Assembly (NCBI GenBank): GCA_964646495.1
Contig: CAZYEO010000059.1
Coordinates: 1 to 14,848, forward strand
Length of the DNA: 14,848 nucleotides
Direction of reading: 5' to 3'
Source: HGM05232 sp964646495
GTDB taxonomy: Bacteria > Bacteroidota > Bacteroidia > Bacteroidales > Muribaculaceae
Each line of letters opens with the position of its first letter. Position 1 is the stretch's first letter. Positions 8,184 to 14,811 of this stretch are shown in pieces. A program made the position numbers and the translations under genes. Under the pieces are notes generated by a model. That model made no database searches, was not told the origin of the DNA, and worked only from the letters and a program-made list of their open reading frames with translations.

Positions 8184-10502
8184 TTATAGATTCTTGCAGC
8201 CATCATAAAGAGCAACTTTTTCACTCTTTATACGCTGATACTCTTTTAACATATAATCAGACGAGGATTTATCATTATTCGCAGCATATGCTTCTGCTAA
8301 CATTGAGTAGGCAGTTTCGCGCCATGGAGCTTTTAATACACATTCTTTTGCTTCTTGAAGAGCTTTTTCTGTTAATTTATATTTTAAAGCAAATGCAGCT
8401 AGATAAAAATTGAACTTCCAGTTTTTGGGAAATTTGTTTTTACCCCATTCAAGTAATTTTAGTCCAAAATCAATCTCTTCTGGTTCATTCATCCAACAAT
8501 GAATTTTAGCCAAGAATATTACGTCAGAAGCAATATATTTACTATTGTCTTTTATAATATTTGTAAAGAAATCTAGACTGGATCTTTCTACGATAGGATA
8601 ACCATCTTTAGTATAGTTATCAATCACATAACCGTCTACTAATATTTCAGCTCTAACTCTTTTTAATAAAGTTGATTCTGGATAAGACTTTAGCCAATTA
8701 TTACTAAACTTTAAGGCCTCTACAAAATTAGAAGTCCAAAACAAGTTTCTTACAAAGTAAAATGCATTAACCTCACTAGTCCCTTTTTCAAGTTTTGATA
8801 TTTCAGAACCAAAATCCATAGCATCACTGTATCTTTTCATCTTGAATAAAAGGAGTTCAATATTATATAGCGCATTTAAATAACGTGGGTTAATCTGTAA
8901 TGCTTCACGATATAGTTTTAATGACGATTTGTAATAATCAATAGCAACAGGAAATTTTGAATTTTTTAATTCCTCGGCATATTTATACATGATATTAGCC
9001 GCCTCACAAATAGCAGAAATATCACGGCACAATTGTAGTCTATTTTCTGCATTTTTTAATGCTTCAGATAATCTTCCTATTTGTGCCAAACCAATAGTGT
9101 AATTACCAATTAAATCAGGATCATTAGGATATTTAATCAATCCATCTTCGCAAGCATTAATACATTTAGAAAAATCAAGTAAGCTTATATAGATATTAGA
9201 TAAGTTTACATAATAAGTATCTGGTTTGTATATTGCTTGAGAGATTGTCAAAATAGTATCAAGTGCTTCTCTATTTTTTCCTATATTATTCAACGAATTA
9301 GCTAAATTAATTACAATATGTTGGTTAAAGCCAAAATCTGGCATTTTTTCAACAATTCCCTTGTCAAACAACTTTATATATATAGAAATCGCTTTATTGT
9401 AATCACCTAAATTAGACAAAATTAAAGCTTCCTTAAGATAAGGTATAACATCCTCTTGTTCAATTATGCCATATCCTTTACAATTAATAGCCCCAAGTTG
9501 ACCATGTCGCAATTTTGAAACAAATTCATCATAACCAATAGAAACTGCAAGATATCGCTCACTTACTTCGTATGGTTTAAAGCTCGCGACGTTTTTATAC
9601 GCGAGTTTTCGAAAGTCATTTAATAGCTCTGAATATGATTGATATCTTTTTTTTGGTTCTTTTTCAAGACATTTCATTATAATACTCTCTACCTTAAAAT
9701 TCGTGCTTTTTAATAAGCCTCCTAATTTTTTAGGCTTAGTATATAGATGTGCAGATGCAATTTCGTTAATTGTTTTAGCAATGAATGGAGGGTGGCCTGT
9801 TTCCCATTGGTACATAATACATCCAAGACTGTAGATATCAGAACGATGATCGATATTTGGAAGCCCTAGTAATTGTTCTGGAGAAGCGTACAATACAGTT
9901 CCAATAAATGAACCTTGTTGAGTAAGATGAGGATTAATCCCGGCTATTTCTTTTGATTTTGTATTAGAAATAGTCTGTTGAGAATTGATTAACTTTGCTA
10001 ATCCCCAATCGGAGACATAGACATTATCGTTTTTGTCTATTAGGATATTACCTGGTTTTAAATCCCTGTGAATAATATGATATTTTTCATAAACCCACTT
10101 CAAAGATACTATAATCCTTTCCATGGATTTAAAGAAAACCGCACTATCCATATTTTTAATGATAGAGTTCATGTCACCTCTGTCCATCCAAGTTGAAACG
10201 ACACAAGGAATGTTGTTTATTTTGATGATACATTTTGCTTCTGCGACACCATCACACGCAGAAAATGTTAGCCATTGTTTTAACTCTTCGTTATAACGGA
10301 GTAAAGCATTGTCATTCAATAGTAAATCCGAATGAATGATTTTTAGTGCATAGGAAATCCCACGAAAATCTTCAATTCTATAACAAGAACCCATTCCTCC
10401 ATCAAACTTTTGTAACACCACAAATTTGTTTGATGTAAGTTCTAGATGATTTGCTAGTTCTGAAAGAATTAATTCCTGATTAGGATAAAAGAATTCTGTC
10501 AT
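8184..10502 (-). CDS. Hanks-type Ser/Thr protein kinase with TPR-rich C-terminus
   Basis: The first 300 residues form a eukaryotic-like protein kinase: a glycine loop DGGMGSCYRI (34-43), ATP-binding Lys54 in YALKII, a likely helix C Glu at 72/73, the catalytic loop HRDLKPGNILI (145-155, Asp147 and Asn152), a metal-binding SDWGLAKL (164-171, DWG in place of DFG), GTVLYASPEQ (201-210), DIYSLGCIM (222-230) and the closing Arg286 in KKRYQSY. All catalytic residues are present, so it should be active. From about 350 to 760 it is alpha-helical with TPR-like repeats (NLGDYNKAISIYIKLFD, SLKLYREALQINPRYLNALY, ALQEAKECVLKAPWRETAYS), a likely protein-binding platform. There is no signal peptide or membrane segment, so it is cytoplasmic. 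The gene is visibly more AT-rich than its neighbours and sits between two broken phage tail genes, which suggests a horizontally acquired cargo gene. Substrate and role are unknown; defence, lysogenic conversion or signalling are all open. Confidence 0.9.
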   Translation of the reverse strand: MTEFFYPNQELILSELANHLELTSNKFVVLQKFDGGMGSCYRIEDFRGISYALKIIHSDLLLNDNALLRYNEELKQWLTFSACDGVAEAKCIIKINNIPCVVSTWMDRGDMNSIIKNMDSAVFFKSMERIIVSLKWVYEKYHIIHRDLKPGNILIDKNDNVYVSDWGLAKLINSQQTISNTKSKEIAGINPHLTQQGSFIGTVLYASPEQLLGLPNIDHRSDIYSLGCIMYQWETGHPPFIAKTINEIASAHLYTKPKKLGGLLKSTNFKVESIIMKCLEKEPKKRYQSYSELLNDFRKLAYKNVASFKPYEVSERYLAVSIGYDEFVSKLRHGQLGAINCKGYGIIEQEDVIPYLKEALILSNLGDYNKAISIYIKLFDKGIVEKMPDFGFNQHIVINLANSLNNIGKNREALDTILTISQAIYKPDTYYVNLSNIYISLLDFSKCINACEDGLIKYPNDPDLIGNYTIGLAQIGRLSEALKNAENRLQLCRDISAICEAANIMYKYAEELKNSKFPVAIDYYKSSLKLYREALQINPRYLNALYNIELLLFKMKRYSDAMDFGSEISKLEKGTSEVNAFYFVRNLFWTSNFVEALKFSNNWLKSYPESTLLKRVRAEILVDGYVIDNYTKDGYPIVERSSLDFFTNIIKDNSKYIASDVIFLAKIHCWMNEPEEIDFGLKLLEWGKNKFPKNWKFNFYLAAFALKYKLTEKALQEAKECVLKAPWRETAYSMLAEAYAANNDKSSSDYMLKEYQRIKSEKVALYDGCKNL

Positions 10503-10797
10503 GTTAATTAGTTTTATTTGTCTATAACGTAAGCCTAATATAAGAACAAGTGAATAAATATCTAATAATTAGGTAATAAGCGGTATTTCAGCAATTTAAG
10601 TATCATACATAACAACAAAATTTACCATTATGCTATTTGTTGAAAGTAAAATTACTGAAATTTATTGTTTTGCAGATGATTTCTACCAATTATTTTCAAT
10701 AAATTGATAAAACACTAGATGTTTCGAATTTCCTTATTTTTGTTTGCCATTGATAATAATTTACATAACGAATAAAAATAAATGATAACGAATAAAT
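10503..10797. other. AT-rich gene-free stretch upstream of the kinase
   Basis: No coding frame or RNA gene is seen. It should hold the kinase promoter, but no exact TAnnTTTG occurs on the minus strand. The nearest matches are TATATTAG, about 30 bases before the ATG, and TAAATTTTG, which has three bases between TA and TTTG, near 10615. A pair of 12-bp direct repeats lies at its far end. Confidence 0.6.
10765..10796. repeat. Two 12-bp direct repeats, 20 bp apart
   Basis: ATAACGAATAAA occurs at 10765-10776 and again at 10785-10796, exactly two helical turns apart. It lies just downstream of the original end of the tape-measure frame, at the edge of the segment that holds the kinase gene. It could be a regulator site or a chance repeat in AT-rich DNA. 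Confidence 0.6.
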
Positions 10798-11117
10798 CTA
10801 TCCTTTTGATTTAGGAGTTTTGTTTTTGATAAGTTTGTTTTAATCGTCCTGTGCCTTTTTGATTCCAGTGTCGCTCGTGACGGTGTTCACTGTAACAAAC
10901 GGTTCATTAAGTCTATCATTCAGTTTCTTTAGAGTAGCGTGCATTTCAGTATTGTTGTTATTCAGTTGTGGCACATTGAGATTCACCACAGGAGTAACAG
11001 GCTGCTGAGGTTGTGCCGCTATCAGCATAGGAGCAATCAGAGAGCGAGACACATCATAGGCAGTAATCGAGCCGATGGTGTTGTTACGTTGAGCATGAGC
11101 AAAGGGCGAGTTTGCGG
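10798..11117 (-). pseudogene. C-terminal fragment of a phage tape-measure-like tail gene
   Basis: The frame is open from about 11117 and reads as the end of a long tail-length protein: SPFAHAQRNNTIGSITAYDV, then SRSLIAPMLIAAQPQQPVTP, an Asn-rich NVPQLNNNNTEMHATLKKL, and a KKAQDD end. This pattern is known from Bacteroides-type tape-measure proteins, by recollection and not by search. No start codon belongs to it: the rest of the gene is missing, replaced by the IS fragment at 11117/11118. The frame stops at TAA (10842-10840), but the same frame continues with a lysine-rich N-K-L-I-K-N-K-T-P-K-S-K-G to a TAG at 10800-10798, so the TAA may be a later nonsense change. It is a relic. Confidence 0.6.
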
Positions 11118-11348
11118 CTCAAGAGTTGGGTGATAACTTACTTAATAAAGTTCTTGACACTTTTGAGAATCACTATATCACAATCATTAATTATTTTGAT
11201 GAAAGGCTTACTAACGCATCTGCTGAATCATTCAATGCAAAAATCAAAGCCTTGAGATCTCAATTTAGAGGAGTGGGAGATATCAAATTTTTCATGTTCA
11301 GATTAGCTAAACTCTATGCGTAGAAATATAGCCACCAACCCGATTTAT
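11118..11348 (+). mobile_element. 3' end of an ISL3-like insertion sequence (transposase C-terminus)
   Basis: A frame ending at 11323 encodes only the last 65-70 residues of a DDE transposase: YFDERLTNASAESFNAKIKA, then a SQFRGVGDIKFFMFRLAKLY stretch. The N-A-x-A-E-x-x-N-x-K-I-K pattern is typical of the ISL3 (IS204/IS1001/IS1165) transposase C-terminus. The rest of the gene is missing; its left edge is fused to the tape-measure relic near 11117. After the stop comes CACCAACCCGATTTAT (11333-11348), which recurs inverted at 14804-14819 and may be the IS end. It cannot be active. Confidence 0.65.
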
Positions 11349-11494
11349 AGCTATGTACTCGTTATTACTTATTGACTGTTACAACAATGCCGAAACCACA
11401 TAGCTGTATGTCAGACTATTATGCTACAAAGTTAACCGAAATCCCCTCCACCTCTAATCAATAATAAATAATCGCAACAGATAGAGGTCTATGT
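11349..11494. other. Spacer between the IS fragment and the AraC/GyrI gene
   Basis: No gene is seen. It holds a 7-bp inverted repeat, ACCTCTA (11450-11456) and TAGAGGT (11482-11488), with a 25-base loop and no T tract on either strand, so it is not a convincing terminator for the AraC gene. Confidence 0.5.
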
Positions 11495-12355
11495 TTATTC
11501 TATCGGAATATAGATCTCGGTTTTTGCTTTTTCGGGAGCCGTGCGGCGAGGGTCGCTAACGTATTTCTCCATGCAAAAGTTACTACGTGGTTCGACTCCG
11601 TTTTTTGCCAGTAACTCACCGTAAATCTTGTCATACGCTGCGCCTACTTTCTGGTATTCGCCTGTGTAGGTGAAGACGATAAATTGTCCGCCTGCAAGCT
11701 CTTTGGTCGCAATATCTCCATTGGGCCGAGCCGGTTTGCAGACACGCAAACAAACATCGCTCATAATATTGTCACCAGATGTAATTTTCGGGTCGTTGTA
11801 GTAGATTCCGATATGTTCAATGCCTGCCGTGTAGAGCCCTTGACGCTTAACCTCTTCCCACAATCGGGCAAAGATAGCACCGAAATCAACGCCGCTATAA
11901 CTTCCTGTTGCGGTGATGTACAGCACCGTTTTGGGTTCTAATTCTACAATTTTACCTTTCGAGAGTTTTACCTCTGGGCGTGGTGATTGAGTTGTCATGA
12001 TGTGATAATTTTTAGTTGTTCGATACTCAGTAGGTGAGATTTTAATTAGCTTAACAAACGCCTTTGTCAGCGACGAAGGTGTGCCGTAGCCAACTCGATA
12101 GGCGATATCCGAAACCGCCATGTCGGAGTAGCGCAGCAATTTCGCCGCCGTCTCCACCCGTGTACGTGTAATGAACGCCCCGATGGGCTGTCCCAAATAA
12201 CCACGCACGATACGATGCAGGTGAAACGGTGAGAATGCCGACAGCTCGGCAAGGGTCTGCATATCCATCTCGCTGTCAAGATGTCCTCTCACATACTCGA
12301 CAACCATATTGACCCTGCGTCTGTAATCCTCTTCTGTTGTTAATCTTTTATTCAT
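11495..12355 (-). CDS. AraC-type regulator with GyrI-like effector-binding domain
   Basis: A 286-residue protein. Residues about 13-112 are an AraC/XylS double helix-turn-helix (LAELSAFSPFHLHRIVRGYL for the first, VSDIAYRVGYGTPSSLTKAF for the second). After a linker, residues about 128-286 form a GyrI-like/SbmC-type small-molecule binding domain (EHIGIYYNDPKIT, FTYTGEYQKVGAAYDKIYGE, EIYIPIE at the end). This layout belongs to Rob- and BmrR-like regulators that sense small, often cationic or lipophilic compounds; the ligand here is unknown. The frame is open up to a GTG at 12373, but the G of that GTG is the last base of an exact -7 promoter box, so the ATG at 12355 is taken as the start. The gene has its own promoter and follows the tag relic in the same direction. 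Confidence 0.88.
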   Translation of the reverse strand: MNKRLTTEEDYRRRVNMVVEYVRGHLDSEMDMQTLAELSAFSPFHLHRIVRGYLGQPIGAFITRTRVETAAKLLRYSDMAVSDIAYRVGYGTPSSLTKAFVKLIKISPTEYRTTKNYHIMTTQSPRPEVKLSKGKIVELEPKTVLYITATGSYSGVDFGAIFARLWEEVKRQGLYTAGIEHIGIYYNDPKITSGDNIMSDVCLRVCKPARPNGDIATKELAGGQFIVFTYTGEYQKVGAAYDKIYGELLAKNGVEPRSNFCMEKYVSDPRRTAPEKAKTEIYIPIE

Positions 12356-12372
12356 CTCTTTAATTTGTGCCA

Positions 12373-12380
12373 CAAAGGTA
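12373..12380 (-). promoter_or_regulatory. -7 box of the AraC/GyrI gene
   Basis: TACCTTTG on the minus strand matches TAnnTTTG exactly and lies 17 bases before the ATG at 12355. The leader would therefore be only about 10 bases. No TTTG is found at 19-20 bases upstream; the nearest is 26 bases away. Confidence 0.55.
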
Positions 12381-12420
12381 TCGGACTCAAAAATAAATCA
12401 CTTTTCCAAACTTGCTAAAC

Positions 12421-12992
12421 TTATGGTTTACGACAAATACAATCCACCAAATGGTCATTCACAAACCCCGTAGCCTGCAAATGAGCATAACAGATCGTCG
12501 AGCCGAAGAATTTGAATCCTCGCTTTTTCATATCCTTGCTCATAGCGTCAGACTCAGGCGATGTGACCGGTATTTCGCTCATCGACCGCACCGTGTTATC
12601 AATCGGTCGTCTGCCAGGGAAGAACGACAAGGTGTAGTTGTAAAAACTACCGAACTCTTTTTGAATGACGAGAAATAGCCTTGCATTGGTGATTGTGGAT
12701 TTGATTTTCAAACGATTACGCACAATACCATCAAATAGCATCAGCCGCTCTACATCCTCGTCGGTCATTTGCGCCACACTCCCGGCATCGAACCCACAAA
12801 ATGCTTGCGATATCCCTCACGCTTGCGCAGAATGGTTATCCAACTCAATCCGGCTTGTGCACTCTCCAACACAAGAAACTCAAAGAGCGTTCGGTCCTCA
12901 CTCACCAATCGTCCCCATTCTGTGTCGTGGTATTTCACATAAAGCTCTTCAGTTCCGCACCAACCGCAGCGTCCGTTTACTATATTTTCCAT
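12421..12992 (-). pseudogene. tag: DNA-3-methyladenine glycosylase I (tag), one-base frameshift
   Basis: Tag removes 3-methyladenine from alkylated DNA as the first step of base excision repair. The N-terminal part (from the ATG at 12992) has GRCGWCGTEELYVKYHDTEW with the zinc ligands Cys9 and His22, and LESAQAGLSWITILRKRE with the catalytic-pocket Glu. In this frame the protein ends wrongly after KHFVGS. The other frame continues with AQMTDEDVERLMLFDGIVRN through GFKFFGSTICYAHLQATGFV to NDHLVDC, which holds the second His/Cys zinc pair. One base is missing near 12791-12792: an added T would read KHFVGFDAGSVAQMTDED, as expected for Tag. With it the protein would be 190 residues, the normal length. 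The ATG lies 2 bases after the ATPase stop, so the two were co-transcribed. It could be a true mutation or a base-calling error. Confidence 0.88.
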
Positions 12993-12994
12993 AA

Positions 12995-14314
12995 TTACAT
13001 ATCGGTTACGTCTAAACACGCCCAATCTATGGCGTACTTGTTTAGTATCTTTGTTTTTAGCACCTCAATTTTAGATCCAAGTAGCTGTTGCTTGAAATTT
13101 TTCTTTTGTCGCTTTACTTCGGCAACAAATGCCTTTTTATTGTCAAGCGTAATGGCTACAATGTCTACCTCATTCTGAGAACCTTTGGGCTCCCACCAAG
13201 AACCTATTGCCATATACTCAAAACTCTCTTGCATTTTTTGTTTGAAATATAGCTCCAACGTCTTTCCCGAATAGGTAGGATAATCCTCATTTATAAGACG
13301 AGCCAACCCATCATAATTCCCCAACTCGATAAGCGTTCGGTTACGCTCGATGTATCTAAACCAAAATCGTAAAAAGTTATCAGACACCTCATATCGTACC
13401 GTTTGAGAACCCTCCTTTGCAAAAATAGGGCGCTGCTTTTTAATCACCTCATAGACCGTCTCCAATTTATTTAACTGTCCGCCGATACTTTTTTCACCCA
13501 TAAACGCCTCAATCTGAGATTGAGTATTCATCCCCGAAGAGATAGCGTCCAATATAGAAAAGTAGTTCCCGTATTTCTTGCCAAACTCTCCAATTAGCAA
13601 ATTACGCCCCTCGTCAATAAATGGTGAGTCGCTCTGACAAATATATTTTATCATTTTGGGGATGGTCAGGGCTTTGTTATCGACCAACAGCTCCACATAC
13701 TTAGGCACTCCACCTGTATAGGTGTAAAGTGCCAACAGCTCATCATTGGTGTAGTAAGGCTTGTAGTCGTGCATAATCTCTTTGAGCACCGAAGTGGTAA
13801 AAGGGGTGAGCTTAATCATCGCATCGGCACGACCAAACAATGGTTCTTTCTTATCTTGAAAGATTTTAGTCATCAGTGAATATATCGAACCGCTAACAAT
13901 GAAATTCACATTCGTAGCTGTTCGGTACTGATCCCAATAGTTTTGAATATCGCTGTACACCGACTCATTAATATTGATAAACTCCTGAAATTCATCAATC
14001 ACCAATGTGAATTTTTGATTCTTACCTTGCTCTAATAGAAAGCGAAAAACCTCAATAAAGGAGTCCATTCGAGGCACAAAAACGGCTAACTGGCGCTGGA
14101 TTTCAGCACAAAAGCCACTGCACAAATCAGCCTCGCTCTTTCGGCTCACAAAAAGATAGACTATTACATCATCTTTTAGTGCGTTCAAGATAAGCGACGT
14201 TTTGCCAATTCTACGACGACCTGTAATCACGGTCAATTTGGAGTGGTCGTTATATGCCATCTCCTTTATGCGTTGCAGCTCTGCAATCTCTGTGTTGCGA
14301 TTATAAAATTTCAT
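12995..14314 (-). CDS. AAA-family ATPase with C-terminal DUF234/PD-(D/E)XK-like domain
   Basis: A 439-residue protein of the archaeal-type ATPase family that is common in Bacteroidota. The N-terminal P-loop domain has Walker A GRRRIGKTS (32-40), Walker B TLVIDEFQEF (103-112), a sensor-like FIVSGS (138-143) and a conserved LFGRAD (159-164). The region about 240-320 (ISSGMNTQSQIEAFMGEKSI, then YEVSDNFLRFWFRYI) looks like a winged helix. The C-terminus carries E382-VDIVAI and E399-V-K401, the spacing of a PD-(D/E)XK nuclease core, as in DUF234 proteins. No membrane segment is seen. The family is poorly understood; it has been linked to mobile DNA and stress, but no role can be assigned here. The gene has its own promoter with flanking palindromes and is followed by tag after 2 bases. 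Confidence 0.88.
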   Translation of the reverse strand: MKFYNRNTEIAELQRIKEMAYNDHSKLTVITGRRRIGKTSLILNALKDDVIVYLFVSRKSEADLCSGFCAEIQRQLAVFVPRMDSFIEVFRFLLEQGKNQKFTLVIDEFQEFININESVYSDIQNYWDQYRTATNVNFIVSGSIYSLMTKIFQDKKEPLFGRADAMIKLTPFTTSVLKEIMHDYKPYYTNDELLALYTYTGGVPKYVELLVDNKALTIPKMIKYICQSDSPFIDEGRNLLIGEFGKKYGNYFSILDAISSGMNTQSQIEAFMGEKSIGGQLNKLETVYEVIKKQRPIFAKEGSQTVRYEVSDNFLRFWFRYIERNRTLIELGNYDGLARLINEDYPTYSGKTLELYFKQKMQESFEYMAIGSWWEPKGSQNEVDIVAITLDNKKAFVAEVKRQKKNFKQQLLGSKIEVLKTKILNKYAIDWACLDVTDM

Positions 14315-14333
14315 AACTTGCGAATTTTATGAC

Positions 14334-14346
14334 GGTAAATTTTACC
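14334..14346. promoter_or_regulatory. Palindrome downstream of the ATPase -7 box (operator candidate 1)
   Basis: GGTAAA-T-TTTACC is a perfect 6-bp inverted repeat with a one-base centre. It lies just downstream of the -7 box, where the transcript should begin, so a bound protein would block transcription. Its core GTAAA-N-TTTAC recurs 75 bases away at 14410-14420. Confidence 0.6.
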
Positions 14347-14353
14347 GCTGTTG

Positions 14354-14361
14354 CAAAGATA
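14354..14361 (-). promoter_or_regulatory. -7 box of the ATPase-tag promoter
   Basis: TATCTTTG on the minus strand matches TAnnTTTG exactly, 39 bases before the ATG at 14314. No TTTG is present 19 bases upstream, which hints that an activator or another element may help, or that the promoter is weak. Confidence 0.65.
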
Positions 14362-14397
14362 ATAATAATTATGTCATCTTGTTCACTTTTTCTTCAT

Positions 14398-14432
14398 TTT
14401 TTTACGGCTGTAAAATTTACTGGCGTAAAAAA
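14398..14432. promoter_or_regulatory. Nested palindrome upstream of the ATPase promoter (operator candidate 2)
   Basis: A 35-bp nested inverted repeat: outer arms TTTTTTACG (14398-14406) and CGTAAAAAA (14424-14432), three-base spacers, and an inner GTAAA-A-TTTAC (14410-14420). The inner part matches the core of the palindrome at 14334. The two cores are 75 bp apart, about seven helical turns, and bracket the -7 box, which would suit a looping repressor. It lies upstream of the gene, so a terminator role is unlikely. Confidence 0.55.
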
Positions 14433-14803
14433 GACGGATTAATCTGAAGCACGTAATCTCGTGTGTTGTGTTAAAGTCTCTAATTTGTAGTCTTAAAATT
14501 AGCGTTGCAGATTTATTTATTTTTCAGCATTGATAACAAGCTGATAAACTGCGATAAAACCCACGATATTTACAATTCATAAATTGCGAATATTACAGAT
14601 ATGAAAAGGGTATAACTTATTTTAGTGCAAGGTGCAAGCTATATATAGATATAGACTTGCACCTTACACTAAGGCAAAAGATTGATAAAGAAATATTTGC
14701 ATATCTCAAAGAGATTATGTAATTTTTAACCTGAAATAGCTGTAGCCAACAGAGTGCCAAACGAAGCCAAAAACAGGATCAGCGGATAAATCGGGATCAG
14801 CGG
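14433..14803. other. Gene-free right-hand stretch
   Basis: No coding frame, tRNA or other RNA gene is recognised in these roughly 370 bases. The region is AT-rich and holds a large imperfect hairpin (14622-14672) and most of a tandem repeat that ends at the presumed IS end. Confidence 0.6.
14622..14672. repeat. Large imperfect hairpin with 17-bp arms
   Basis: The left arm TTAGTGCAAGGTGCAAG (14622-14638) pairs with the right arm CTTGCACCTTACACTAA (14656-14672) with a single C-A mismatch, around a 17-base AT-rich loop. Each arm contains a short internal direct repeat (TGCAAG twice). No T tract follows on either strand, so it is not a standard terminator. It could be a protein-binding dyad, a small inverted-repeat element, or a recombination site. 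Confidence 0.75.
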
Positions 14804-14811
14804 ATAAATCG
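14776..14811. repeat. Two tandem copies of an 18-bp unit
   Basis: GGATCAGCGGATAAATCG occurs twice head to tail (14776-14793 and 14794-14811), with a further GG after the second copy. The second copy overlaps the 16-bp sequence shared with the IS fragment. Confidence 0.85.

Noticed and set aside
10735..10742. Exact TAnnTTTG box (TATTTTTG) on the plus strand
   Set aside because: No plus-strand gene follows and no -33 element is present; such matches are expected in AT-rich DNA.
11450..11488. Inverted repeat ACCTCTA/TAGAGGT as a terminator of the AraC/GyrI gene
   Set aside because: The loop is 25 bases and neither side has a T tract.
14699..14730. Hairpin ATCTC-AAA-GAGAT followed by a T-rich stretch
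   Set aside because: The stem is only about 5 bp and no plus-strand gene precedes it.
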